Assembly (NCBI GenBank): GCA_964634325.1
Contig: CAZWJF010000001.1
Coordinates: 248,001-312,000 of the forward strand
Length of the DNA stretch: 64,000 bases
Direction: 5' to 3'
DNA from: JAJXWB01 sp964634325
Lineage (GTDB): Bacteria > Pseudomonadota > Alphaproteobacteria > Rhizobiales > Beijerinckiaceae
Part shown: positions 41,759 to 50,711 of the stretch, piece by piece
How positions within the stretch are numbered: the first letter of the stretch is position 1
How the letters are laid out: each line of letters opens with the position of its first letter
Notes under the pieces: model-generated
Told to the model about the DNA's origin: nothing
The model's input: only the letters and a program-made list of their open reading frames with translations
Database searches by the model: none
Program-made: the position numbers and the translations under genes

Positions 41759-43145
41759 ACTCGTCGTCCACGGCGCGGCCACCGCCATTCAGGGGCCGCT
41801 GGTCTTTCTCAAGCGCACCGTCACGGTCGGCCTCAACGAGGCGGTGGAGCTGGTCGACGATAGCGGCCGGTCGCGGCTCGGCCGCGTCGCGGCGCTCGAC
41901 GACGAGACGATGACCATCGAAGTGCTGGAATCGACTGTCGGCCTCGGGCTGAAAAACGCGGCGGTGCGTTTTCTCGGCGAGCCGATTCACATGACGCTCG
42001 GGCCCGGCCTGCTCGGCCGCGTGTTCGACGGCGTCGGTCGTCCTGCCGATGGAGGGCCGCCCGTCACGGCGAAGCGCAGGCTGCGGATCGACGGACGTTC
42101 GATGAATCCGGCGATGCGCATTCTGCCGGAAGACTTCATCGAGACCGGCGTGACCGCCATCGATCTAATGAACAGTCTCGTGCGTGGCCAGAAGCTGCCG
42201 CTGTTCTCCGCCGGCGGCCTTCCGCACGACCGTCTGGCGACGGAGATCGCGCAGAATGCGCGCCTGCGCCGCGCCGGGGGACAGGATTTCGCCGTCGTCT
42301 TCGTCGGCATCGGCGTGTCGCACGAAGCCGCCGAAACCTTCCGTCACGCGATGCAGGAATCGGGCGCGCTCGCGCATACCGCCATGTTTCTCAATCTGGC
42401 GAGCGAGCCGTCGACGCAGCGCCTGCTGACGCCGCGCTTCGCTTTGACAGCGGCGGAATATCTGGCCTTCGACGAGGGCCGGCACGTTCTGGTCGTGATG
42501 ACCGACATCACCAATTATTGCGAGGCCTTGCGCGAGGTCTCCGCCAGCCATGGCGAGATACCGAGCCGCAAGGGCTATCCGGGCTACATGTATTCCGACC
42601 TCGCGTCGATATACGAACGCGCCGGCTGCATGCGCGGATCGCAAGGCACGGTGACGCAATTGCCGATCCTGACCATGCCGGCGGAGGACATCGGCCATCC
42701 GATTCCAGATCTCACCGGCTACATCACCGAAGGGCAGGTCGTGCTCGATCGCGCGCTGGACCGCAAAGGCGTCTATCCGCCGATCAACGTTCTGCCGAGC
42801 CTGTCGCGTCTGATGGATCAGGGCATCGGCGAAGGCTTCACGCATGGCGACCATCCGACGCTCGCCAACCAGCTGTTCGCGTCCTACGCGAAAGCGATCC
42901 GCGTGCGCGTGCTGGCCAGCGTCGTCGGCGGCGATGGATTGACGGAAACAGACCGCGCCTATCTCGACTTCGGCGACAGGTTCGAGCGTCAGCTCATCGC
43001 ACAGGCCGGGCCGCGCACGCTCGAAGAGAGCATGTCGATCGGCTGGCGACTGCTCGCCGGATTGCCGCGCGGCGAACTCGCGCGCATCTCGGATGCGCAG
43101 ATCGCGCAATATCTGACGCCGGCGAAAGAGGCCGCAGATGGCTGA
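41748..43145 (+). CDS. atpB: V/A-type ATPase non-catalytic subunit B
   Basis: The 465-residue protein carries V-type subunit B hallmarks: PIHMTLGPGLLGRVFDGVGR, PEDFIETGVTAIDLMNSLVR, GQKLPLFSAGGLPHDRLATE (a P-loop without the Lys, as expected for the non-catalytic subunit), and LAFDEGRHVLVVMTDITNYC with EVSASHGEIPSRKGYPGYMY. It alternates with A in the hexameric head. It starts 11 bases inside subunit A and its end overlaps subunit D by eight bases. Confidence 0.95.
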   Translation: MRPELVVHGAATAIQGPLVFLKRTVTVGLNEAVELVDDSGRSRLGRVAALDDETMTIEVLESTVGLGLKNAAVRFLGEPIHMTLGPGLLGRVFDGVGRPADGGPPVTAKRRLRIDGRSMNPAMRILPEDFIETGVTAIDLMNSLVRGQKLPLFSAGGLPHDRLATEIAQNARLRRAGGQDFAVVFVGIGVSHEAAETFRHAMQESGALAHTAMFLNLASEPSTQRLLTPRFALTAAEYLAFDEGRHVLVVMTDITNYCEALREVSASHGEIPSRKGYPGYMYSDLASIYERAGCMRGSQGTVTQLPILTMPAEDIGHPIPDLTGYITEGQVVLDRALDRKGVYPPINVLPSLSRLMDQGIGEGFTHGDHPTLANQLFASYAKAIRVRVLASVVGGDGLTETDRAYLDFGDRFERQLIAQAGPRTLEESMSIGWRLLAGLPRGELARISDAQIAQYLTPAKEAADG

Positions 43146-43746
43146 CATCGCCCCGACGCGCAGCGCCGCGCTCGAACTCGCGGCCGAAAAGCAGCTGATG
43201 AAGCAGGGCTTCGGCTTCCTCGACGAGAAGCGCATGCTGCTGGCCGCCGAGATCCTGCGCACCTTGCGGCGTTACGAAGCCGCCGAACTCGAGATGGCGC
43301 AATGCGAGGACGCCGCCCGCAAGACGCTCGCCGCGGCGAGCGAACGGCACGGATTCGACGCCTTGCAGGTCTATCCCGCGCCCGCTGAAGCGCCGCGTCC
43401 CACGGCGCCGAAACGCGTGCGCTACGTCGGCGTCCCGCTTCGAGAGGCGGAGGCCTGGCGCATCGAGGGCGATCCGGTCGCGCCCCCGCTCGATCCCTCG
43501 CCGGAGGCGGAGCGGTGCCGCGACGCGTTTCGGCGGTGGCTCGAACTCGCCCTGGAGATCGGCGTGCTGGCCAGCAATCTCGAAAGACTGGGGCGCGAAT
43601 ACAGGCGCGTCGAACGGCGCGCGAAGGCTTTGGAGAACGTTCTCATTCCGGAAGTCGATTCCAGTCTGAAACGGGTTCAGGAGCAGCTTGAAGTCCTCGA
43701 CCAGGAAGAAGCCGTGCGCGTGCGCATCGCAGGCCGACACGTCTGA
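43138..43746 (+). CDS. V/A-type ATPase central-shaft subunit D
   Basis: This 202-residue protein ends the operon. The N-terminal helix (RSAALELAAEKQLMKQGFGF, LDEKRMLLAAEILRTLRRYE) and the C-terminal helix (LERLGREYRRVERRAKALEN, VLIPEVDSSLKRVQEQLEVL) form the antiparallel coiled coil of the rotor shaft. RVxRRxxALENVxIP is the family signature. It couples ATP turnover in the head to rotation of the K ring. The length fits the usual 200-220. Confidence 0.92.
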   Translation: MADIAPTRSAALELAAEKQLMKQGFGFLDEKRMLLAAEILRTLRRYEAAELEMAQCEDAARKTLAAASERHGFDALQVYPAPAEAPRPTAPKRVRYVGVPLREAEAWRIEGDPVAPPLDPSPEAERCRDAFRRWLELALEIGVLASNLERLGREYRRVERRAKALENVLIPEVDSSLKRVQEQLEVLDQEEAVRVRIAGRHV

Positions 43747-43792
43747 TCGCAACCGTCTCCGCGCGCGCCGCTCTACGGGTGGCGAAGCCGTT

Positions 43793-45607
43793 CTATCGGT
43801 CGATATAGGCCCGGTTGCGCTTTTCCAGCTCTTCGCCGTAGCGGCGCAGCGCATGAGCCTCCGAGAGCGAGCCGACGACTTTCCGACGCGCGTCGTCGGT
43901 CACGACAGCCAGAACGTCCGCTTCGTTGGCGGCGAACATGTCCAGCGCATCGCGGATATTGGCGCGCGGCGTGAGGAACGCAGTCTGGTAGTGCGCGAGC
44001 TTCGATATCGGTTCGGCGGGATCGAAGGCGGCGGCGTGAATGTCGCCGACCAGAACGAGCCCGCAATAGCGATCCTGTTCGTCGACCAGCGCGACTTCCT
44101 TGGCGGCGCCCAGAGGCGCGAGCGCGCGCGCATCGGCGATGGTCGTGGCCGCGAGCAGGGTGCGTACGTCCTTGCGCATCATGCGAACGACGCTGAGATC
44201 GCGCATCCAGCCGACGTCGTGAGGGCCGCGGATCGTCTCGCCGCGCAGATGGAAGCGCCAGGTGGCGAAGGAATAGCCGAAGGTCTCGCGCACCACGATC
44301 GTGACGATCAGCGAGGCGACGAAAGCGGCCAGCGCGATCCCGAAGTCGCCGGTCATTTCCAGCGCCAGAAACGTCATCGACATCGGCGCGCCGACGATGC
44401 CGGTGCCGAGCGCGGTCATGCCGACCACCGCCATCGTCACAGGCTGGGCGTGCGTTCCGAAGTCGATCCAGCTCGTGAAGTCGCCGTAACAACGCCCGAT
44501 CAGCGCGCCGACCATCAGCGAGGCGAAGAACAGGCCGCCGCGGAAACCGGAGCCGAGCGAAACGGACGCGGCCGTGATCTTGAGCACGGCGATGGCGATG
44601 AGCGCGGTGGCGGCGAATTGCGGCGAGAGCGCCAGCAGGATCGCGCCGTGGCCCGACCCGAGCGCGGCCGGCGTCGCGACGCCGATCGCGCCGACGACGG
44701 CGCCGCCGACGATCGGCCGCATCCAGGCGCGCTTGAACAGCGAATTGAAGACGCGTTCGCTGGACGCCACCATGCTCATCAGCGCCACGGCGACCGCCGC
44801 GCAGATCAGCGCGACGACGACGATGTGGGCGAACACGCTCGGCGCCATGGAATTGTCGGCCGGCGTGCTGGTCAGCAGGCTGTGGTCGACGAACAGCCGG
44901 GAAACGAGCGTGCTGATCACCGCGCTGCCGGCGATCGGGACAAGCGAGGCGACGCTGTAGGCGCCGAGCACCGTCTCGAAGGCGTAGAAGGCGCCGGCGA
45001 GCGGCGCGTTGAAGGCCGCCGCGATCGCGCCCGCCGCGCCGCAAGCCACCAGCAGGCGCATGTCGTTGCGGCGCGCGCCGAGCTCGCGGCCGAGCCGCGA
45101 TGCGAACGCCGAACACACCTGCGTATAGGCCGCCTCGAGCCCGACAGAGCCGCCGAAGCCGTTGGAGACCATCGTCTGGAGGGTGATGAACGCAGAACCG
45201 CCGATCGACATGCGGCCGCCGAGCAGCGCATTGGCCTCGATCGCGTCGTGCAGGCGGCCGCGAAAACGCGGCGCCAGAAAATGCGCGAGCAGCGCCAGCA
45301 GGACGCCGCCGGCCATGACGGAGCCGAGCACGCGCCATGGATCGAGCGCCGAGGCGAGGCTCAGCCGCAGGCCGTGCGGCAGATCGAACAGGAATTCGTG
45401 CATCGCCTGCGAGGCGAGGCTCATCGCCGTCACCGCCAGACCGCTGACTACGCCGATGAACAGCGCGACCACGACGAGGCCGGCTTCGCGGGCGCGCACG
45501 AAGGCGCGCGCCCAGGCCGGAAACAGGCGGCCGAACACGCGGGTCGGCGCGGGATGGCGCTCCGTATCCAGGGCGGCGGGCTCCGCCGGCGGGGCTTGTT
45601 CTGTCAT
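43793..45607 (-). CDS. ClC-family chloride channel or transporter with CBS domains
   Basis: The 604-residue protein has about ten membrane helices of the ClC fold. GGSVGLEAAYTQ corresponds to the GREGP motif, keeping the gating Glu but losing Arg, Gly and Pro. GSGFRGGLFFASLMVGALIG corresponds to the GIFAP motif. The C-terminal 150 residues form a CBS pair (DLSVVRMMRKDVRTLLAATT, ANEADVLAVVTDDARRKVVG). It moves Cl- across the membrane, perhaps with H+ exchange. The start at 45607 follows family starts. It converges on the V-type ATPase operon with a 46-base gap. Confidence 0.9.
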   Translation of the reverse strand: MTEQAPPAEPAALDTERHPAPTRVFGRLFPAWARAFVRAREAGLVVVALFIGVVSGLAVTAMSLASQAMHEFLFDLPHGLRLSLASALDPWRVLGSVMAGGVLLALLAHFLAPRFRGRLHDAIEANALLGGRMSIGGSAFITLQTMVSNGFGGSVGLEAAYTQVCSAFASRLGRELGARRNDMRLLVACGAAGAIAAAFNAPLAGAFYAFETVLGAYSVASLVPIAGSAVISTLVSRLFVDHSLLTSTPADNSMAPSVFAHIVVVALICAAVAVALMSMVASSERVFNSLFKRAWMRPIVGGAVVGAIGVATPAALGSGHGAILLALSPQFAATALIAIAVLKITAASVSLGSGFRGGLFFASLMVGALIGRCYGDFTSWIDFGTHAQPVTMAVVGMTALGTGIVGAPMSMTFLALEMTGDFGIALAAFVASLIVTIVVRETFGYSFATWRFHLRGETIRGPHDVGWMRDLSVVRMMRKDVRTLLAATTIADARALAPLGAAKEVALVDEQDRYCGLVLVGDIHAAAFDPAEPISKLAHYQTAFLTPRANIRDALDMFAANEADVLAVVTDDARRKVVGSLSEAHALRRYGEELEKRNRAYIDR

Positions 45608-45697
45608 CGAATGCGCATGAACGACGCCGCGCCCGGTTGGGCGCGTCGGTGGGGACAAGGCTGCATGGACCCCGGATGTGGCGAGGTCAAGGCGCGC

Positions 45698-47194
45698 TCA
45701 GGCCGCCTCGGACGGCGTTTGCGCGCTTTGCATCGCGGCCGGCGGATTGGAGAAGCGCAACGCGCCGTCCTCCACCGCGCCATAGCGCAGCGCCAGCAAA
45801 TCCTTGGCGTAGTTCTGATAGAGTTTCCACGGCTTGCGCGCGCCCTGTTTCGGCAACTGATCGATGACGCGCTGGAAATAGCCCGACGAGAAATCGACGA
45901 ACTGCTCGACCGGCATGTTCGGATCGTCGTTGTGCGGAACGACGATCTTCGCGCCCCTGGCGTCCATTTCCCGGAGGATGCGGCAGACGTACTGGCCGAT
46001 GAGATCGGCCTTCAGCGTCCACGACGCGTTGGTGTAGCCGAAGGTGGCGGCCAGATTGGGCACGTCGGAAAACATCATGCCCTTGTAGTTGAGCGTCCTG
46101 GCGGGTTCGACGGGCTCGCCGTCGACGGTCAGCGCCGCGCCGCCGAGCATCTGCAGTTGCAGGCCGGTGGCCGTCACGATCACATCGGCGTCGATCTCCT
46201 TGCCGCTGGCGAGCTTCAGCCCCGCCGCCGTGAAACGATCGATCGTGTCGGTTTCGACGGAGGCGCGGCCTTCGCGGATCGCGGCGAAGAGATCGCCGTC
46301 GGTGATCAGACAGAGCCGCTGATCCCATGGCTTGTAGCGCGGCGTGAAATGCTTCTCGACGTCGTAATCCGCCGGCAATTGCTCACGCACGAGCTTGAGC
46401 AGATAGGCTTTGACCTTGTCCGGGCTGCGCTTGCACAGATTGTAGAAGTACATGCCGAACAGCACGTTCTTCCAGCGCACGAGCCAATAGGCGAGGCCGG
46501 CGGGCAATTTCGCGCGCAACCAGTCTGCGACGGCGTCCTTGGAGGGGCGCGCCACGACATAGGTCGGCGAGCGCTGGACCATCGTCACATGCGCGGCGGT
46601 CTTGGCCATTTCCGGCACGAGCGTCATGGCGGTCGCGCCGGAGCCGACGACGATCACGCGCTTGCCGGAATAATCGAGGTCCGCCGGCCAGTCCTGCGGA
46701 TGGATGAGACGGCCGCGATAATCGGCCATGCCGGGAAAATCCGGGAGGTAGCCCTTGTCGTAGCGGTAATAGCCGGCGCACATGTAGAGAAAGGCGCAGC
46801 TGTACTGCTTGCGCGCGCCGCTCGCCGCGTCGTCGATCTCCACCGTCCAGCGCGCCTCGGCGCTCGACCATGCGGCCGAGACCATGCGCTGTCCGTATCT
46901 GATCTTCTCGTCGATCCCGTATTCGCGCGCGGTCTCGTCGATGTAGCGCAGGATCGAGGGGCCGTCGGCGATGGCCTTGGGGTCGGTCCACGGTTTGAAG
47001 GCGTAGCCCAGCGTGAACATGTCGGAATCCGAGCGGATGCCGGGATAGCGGAACAGATCCCACGTGCCGCCCTTGCGTTGGCGGGCTTCGACGATCGCGT
47101 AGGATTTGCCGGGGCAGAGCTTCTGAAGCCAGTAGCCGGCGCCGACGCCCGACAGGCCCGCGCCCACGACGAGCACGTCGACATATTCGCTCAT
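45698..47194 (-). CDS. FAD-dependent monooxygenase, Baeyer-Villiger type
   Basis: The protein is 498 residues (from ATG 47194, MSEYVDVLVVGAGLSGVGAG). Two Rossmann motifs are present, VVGAGLSGVGAG for FAD and VVGSGATAMTLVPEMA for NADPH. Between them lies YRGRLIHPQDWPADL, a variant of the FxGxxxHxxxWP fingerprint with Tyr for Phe. GGTWDLFRYPGIRSDSDMF is typical of BVMO-like enzymes, which insert oxygen next to ketones. The upstream ATG at 47260 is rejected because GAGGAG precedes 47194. Substrate unknown. Confidence 0.9.
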   Translation of the reverse strand: MSEYVDVLVVGAGLSGVGAGYWLQKLCPGKSYAIVEARQRKGGTWDLFRYPGIRSDSDMFTLGYAFKPWTDPKAIADGPSILRYIDETAREYGIDEKIRYGQRMVSAAWSSAEARWTVEIDDAASGARKQYSCAFLYMCAGYYRYDKGYLPDFPGMADYRGRLIHPQDWPADLDYSGKRVIVVGSGATAMTLVPEMAKTAAHVTMVQRSPTYVVARPSKDAVADWLRAKLPAGLAYWLVRWKNVLFGMYFYNLCKRSPDKVKAYLLKLVREQLPADYDVEKHFTPRYKPWDQRLCLITDGDLFAAIREGRASVETDTIDRFTAAGLKLASGKEIDADVIVTATGLQLQMLGGAALTVDGEPVEPARTLNYKGMMFSDVPNLAATFGYTNASWTLKADLIGQYVCRILREMDARGAKIVVPHNDDPNMPVEQFVDFSSGYFQRVIDQLPKQGARKPWKLYQNYAKDLLALRYGAVEDGALRFSNPPAAMQSAQTPSEAA

Positions 47195-47399
47195 GAGGAG
47201 TTCTCCAGTTGCGCAGACCCTAGACTGCGCGCTGGCAAAAGTGGACTCGGGCCGGGTCAAGGGCGGGTTGCGGAAAGCGCACGCTTCTCGGGAGCGCGCT
47301 CATTGGGGCGATTGGCGCGATTGCGGACGCATTCACGCATCGTCATGCCCGGCTTGGGGGCCGCCAGCGTTCGTCGCAGAGCGGCGCGGCCTGTTCCCC

Positions 47400-48665
47400 T
47401 CAATCCGTAATTCGCACGTCGCCGACGCCGAGAATGCCCTTGGCGAGCGATGCGATGAAATCGTTGTTGGCGCTGGTGAGCGAGGCCGGATTGGAGAAGC
47501 CGGGCCATGTGCGCACGGTGTCCCAGGCGCTCACATCGCCGAAGTAATAGTCGTCCTGGATGCGCGGGTCTCCATAGAACAGGATCGCCTTGCGCTTCTG
47601 GTCGACCGTCGCGGCGTCGTTCCACTGGGCCAGGAGATCGGCGTAGCTCGTCGGCATGGCCGAAGGATAGTGCGGGTTTGCGACCGACCATTTGAAGTTC
47701 GGCGGATGCGCGCCGGCGTCGGTGTAGATCGAAATCACGGGAAAGACGTCGGTGACCTTCGCGCCGTTGGCGAGGGAGTCGCCGACCTTCGTCCACGACG
47801 AATGCATGGCGCTCCACAGACATTCGAGCCCGGATTCCGGCAGATCGCCGCCGCCCGAGGCGCTCTGGTTCGAGACGAAACGCTTGAACGCGCTGACGTC
47901 CGAGGACGCCGCCATGTCGTAGAAGTCGGAGGCGACGAGCGCCGGGTTGTCGCCGAGATTGTCGCCGCCGACCGGCGTGCTGAATCCGTAGTAGCGCGCA
48001 TACCAGGAATATTGCGGCAGATTGAGCCAGCCGTTGCCACCGTAGTCGCGGTAGTAGACGACGCGCACGCGCGTCCGGTCGAACGGTCGATAGCCCGCCG
48101 ACGCGATCGTCGCGTCGAGGTTCGTCTTGAAGTTGGCGATGTTGTTTTGCACCGCCGATAGCGTCGCATACATCGAGCCGGTGGCGTCGACGCACAGCAC
48201 GACATCCAGCGCGCGCACGAGATTGGCGCTGGGCAGCGCGCTCGCGCGCGTCGTCATGCGGAACGACGGCGCGAGGCGCGCGGCGATCTGCGAGGGACGT
48301 TCCGTGACGACCACGCCGCTGACTTTGCTCGTCGTCGGATCGACCGCGAAGGAGACATTCGTCACGACGCTGCGATCGGCTTTGATCGCTGCGTCGAATT
48401 TCGCCTGCGCCGCGGCGATGCGCTGGTCCGCCGTCGTCGTCGGGTTCGACGAATTCGCGCCAGCAAGCACGGCGCTGTCGAGCGCGTCCTGCACGCGGCG
48501 GTTCAGCGTGACGTTCGCGCCGTAGTCGACGGTCATCGCGACGAGCAGAAAGATCGGGAGCAACGTCAACGCGAACAACATCCCGACGACGCCGTCCTCG
48601 CAGCGGCGCAGGCGCGCGACCTGCGTCGAGAATGGAATCTTCCTGAAGCGGCGGAAAAGCGACAC
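47400..48665 (-). CDS. TadG-like pilus/envelope protein with VWA-like domain
   Basis: The 421-residue protein begins with a basic stretch and a TadE/TadG-like pseudopilin helix (RRCEDGVVGMLFALTLLPIF, LLVAMTVDYGANVTLNRRVQ, DALDSAVLAGA). A von Willebrand-A-like domain follows with MIDAS DATGSM (VVLCVDATGSMYATLSAVQN) and a later TDAGAHPP. TadG proteins sit in the inner membrane and periplasm with Flp pilus systems. No other tad gene is in the window, so this is an orphan copy. About 180 AT-rich bases upstream probably contain its promoter. Confidence 0.82.
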   Translation of the reverse strand: MSLFRRFRKIPFSTQVARLRRCEDGVVGMLFALTLLPIFLLVAMTVDYGANVTLNRRVQDALDSAVLAGANSSNPTTTADQRIAAAQAKFDAAIKADRSVVTNVSFAVDPTTSKVSGVVVTERPSQIAARLAPSFRMTTRASALPSANLVRALDVVLCVDATGSMYATLSAVQNNIANFKTNLDATIASAGYRPFDRTRVRVVYYRDYGGNGWLNLPQYSWYARYYGFSTPVGGDNLGDNPALVASDFYDMAASSDVSAFKRFVSNQSASGGGDLPESGLECLWSAMHSSWTKVGDSLANGAKVTDVFPVISIYTDAGAHPPNFKWSVANPHYPSAMPTSYADLLAQWNDAATVDQKRKAILFYGDPRIQDDYYFGDVSAWDTVRTWPGFSNPASLTSANNDFIASLAKGILGVGDVRITD

Positions 48666-48844
48666 TTTGCTCGATCCGAACGGAGTTGCGGTTCGGAGCG
48701 ACGTTCGCGGCGCGCTGCAAACAAAAACCTAACATCGATGCGCGACGCAAGGTCATGTCGCTGCGTCAATCAGTAGATCATGGATAATGGTTCGTTAATT
48801 CGCGCATTGCGCGGAGTCTTCGCGGCGGCGGGAACCCGATCGTC

Positions 48845-49693
48845 TTACGCAGCCGTCGTATCGTCGGAGGCCGGTTTCTTCGGCTGCTTGATGCGTTTGC
48901 GCGTCTGCGGCTTGTCGCGCGGCCCCTCGATCAGACGCACGATCATGCCCCACCATGTGCGCACGTCCTGCTGGGTGAGCTGCATGCGATGGAACATGTT
49001 GCGCAGGTTGCGCTGCATGACCGGCCGTTTCGAGACAGGCCGGAAGAAGCCGCGCTCCTCCAGATGGCCTTCGAGAAATTCGAAAAAGGAAAGAACCATC
49101 TCTCGTTGGGCGGGCGGCGACCGCTCGATGATCTCGAACGGCGCGATCTGGCCGTGCGCGGCCGAGAAATATTCGTAAGCGCTGAGCAGCACCGCCTGCG
49201 CGAGATTGAGCGACGCGTAGGCGGGATTGACGGGAAAGGTGAGGATGGCGTCGGCGAGCGCGACGTCGTCGTTGTCGAGCCCGGTGCGCTCTGGTCCAAA
49301 CAGAATGCCGTGCTGTTCGCCGGCGGCGATGCGCACGGCCGTGTCCGACATGGCGGCGCGCGGCAGCAGAATGGGTTTCGCCTGTCCGCGCTCGCGCGCA
49401 GTGGCGGCGTAGACGTAATTCAGATCGGCGACGGCTTCCTCGACGCTGTCGAAGAGCTTCGCCTTCTCCAGCAAGTGCACGGCGCCGGCGGCGGCGGCGT
49501 AGGCGCCCTTGCGATAGGCGCCGGTGCGCGGCCAGCCTTCGCGCGGCGAGACGAGACGCAGATCGGTCAGGCCAAAATTGGCCATGGCGCGCGCGCACAT
49601 TCCGATGTTGACGGCGAGCTGCGGGCGCACGAGCACGATGGCCGGCCCGCCCTCGCGCGGGGGTCTTGTCGAATCCGTTCCGGCGCCGGTCAT
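48845..49693 (-). CDS. trmJ: tRNA (cytidine/uridine-32) 2'-O-methyltransferase
   Basis: This 282-residue SPOUT-family enzyme has all knot motifs: IVLVRPQLAVNIGMCARAMA, FGLTDLRLVSPREGWP, LFGPERTGLDNDDVALADAI and PAYASLNLAQAVLLSAYEYF. TrmJ methylates the ribose at position 32 of tRNA using S-adenosylmethionine. The C-terminal part (ERGFFRPVSKRPVMQRNLRN, MFHRMQLTQQDVRTWWGM) is typical. It is divergent from murI with a 92-base gap. Confidence 0.92.
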   Translation of the reverse strand: MTGAGTDSTRPPREGGPAIVLVRPQLAVNIGMCARAMANFGLTDLRLVSPREGWPRTGAYRKGAYAAAAGAVHLLEKAKLFDSVEEAVADLNYVYAATARERGQAKPILLPRAAMSDTAVRIAAGEQHGILFGPERTGLDNDDVALADAILTFPVNPAYASLNLAQAVLLSAYEYFSAAHGQIAPFEIIERSPPAQREMVLSFFEFLEGHLEERGFFRPVSKRPVMQRNLRNMFHRMQLTQQDVRTWWGMIVRLIEGPRDKPQTRKRIKQPKKPASDDTTAA

Positions 49694-49785
49694 GATTCTG
49701 TCCTCACGGCGCCTGTTTAGCCGTTCGCAGGCGCGAGGGGGAGGCGGCGTGATCTTGCGCGCAAAACCGGCTATCTGCTGGCGCC

Positions 49786-50679
49786 ATGTCCCGCACGCGC
49801 ATCCTCGTGTTCGATTCGGGCCTCGGCGGCCTGACGGTGTTTCGCGAAATCGCGAAACTGCTGCCCGACGCCGATTTCGTCTATGCGGCCGACGACGCCG
49901 GCTTTCCCTACGGCGGCTGGGCGGCGGACGATCTCGTCTGGCGGGTCGTGGCCGTCATGCGGCGGCTGGTCGGCGAGTTCCATCCCGACGTCGCGGTCGT
50001 CGCCTGCAACACGGCCTCCACGCTCGTGTTGCCGCATCTGCGCGCGGCCTTTCCCGACATTCCCTTCGTCGGCACGGTGCCCGCGATCAAGCCGGCGGCC
50101 GGACGCTCGCGCTCGCACATGATTTCCGTGCTGGCGACGCCGGGCACCGTCGCGCGCGACTATACGCGCGACCTCGTCGCCTCCTTCGCGGCGCACTGCC
50201 GGGTGGAGCTGGTGGGCTCGCAGAACCTCGCCCGCATCGCGGAGGATTTCATGCACGGGCGGCCCGTGTCCGACGATGCGATCGCCGCCGAAATCGCGCC
50301 GTGTTTCGTGCAGGACGGCGAACGACGCACGGACGAGATCGTTCTGGCCTGCACGCATTATCCGCTGCTGCTGGCGCAGTTCGAGCGGCTCGCCCCATGG
50401 CCGGTCGAATGGATCGACCCGGCGCCGGCGATCGCGCGGCGGGTCGAGTTCGTGCTGACGCAGGGCGTGGCCGACCCGACCATGCTGCGCGCCGGCCGGC
50501 CGGAGCAGGCGCAGCGCCCGCCGCAGCCCGCGCCGGACGAGGGGGCCGCAAGAATGCGTGCGGCGGTATTCACGAGCGGCGCCCCGGCTGACGCCGCGCT
50601 CGCCCGCGCGCTCGAAACTTTCGGGCTGAAACAGATTGATTTCGCGCCCATGGCTGTCGAAACCAGAATCGCGCGCTAA
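49786..50679 (+). CDS. murI: Glutamate racemase
   Basis: The 297-residue enzyme makes D-glutamate for peptidoglycan. It has the catalytic Asp-containing DSGLGGLTVFREI, the first Cys in VVACNTASTLVLPHL and the second in LACTHYPLLLAQF. MurI works in the cytoplasm without cofactor. The last 50 residues (ARRVEFVLTQGVADP, FETFGLKQIDF) are typical of alphaproteobacterial MurI. Start ATG at 49786 is well placed. curA follows after 32 bases and may be co-transcribed. Confidence 0.93.
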   Translation: MSRTRILVFDSGLGGLTVFREIAKLLPDADFVYAADDAGFPYGGWAADDLVWRVVAVMRRLVGEFHPDVAVVACNTASTLVLPHLRAAFPDIPFVGTVPAIKPAAGRSRSHMISVLATPGTVARDYTRDLVASFAAHCRVELVGSQNLARIAEDFMHGRPVSDDAIAAEIAPCFVQDGERRTDEIVLACTHYPLLLAQFERLAPWPVEWIDPAPAIARRVEFVLTQGVADPTMLRAGRPEQAQRPPQPAPDEGAARMRAAVFTSGAPADAALARALETFGLKQIDFAPMAVETRIAR

Positions 50680-50711
50680 AATCGTCTGACAATTCAAATC
50701 GGGAGAGAGAC

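Noticed and set aside
43688..47410. A 1,240-codon open frame on the plus strand, antisense to the ClC and monooxygenase genes
   Set aside because: It is Arg/Asp/His/Glu-rich without domains and mirrors two well-supported genes. Long antisense frames are expected in high-GC DNA.
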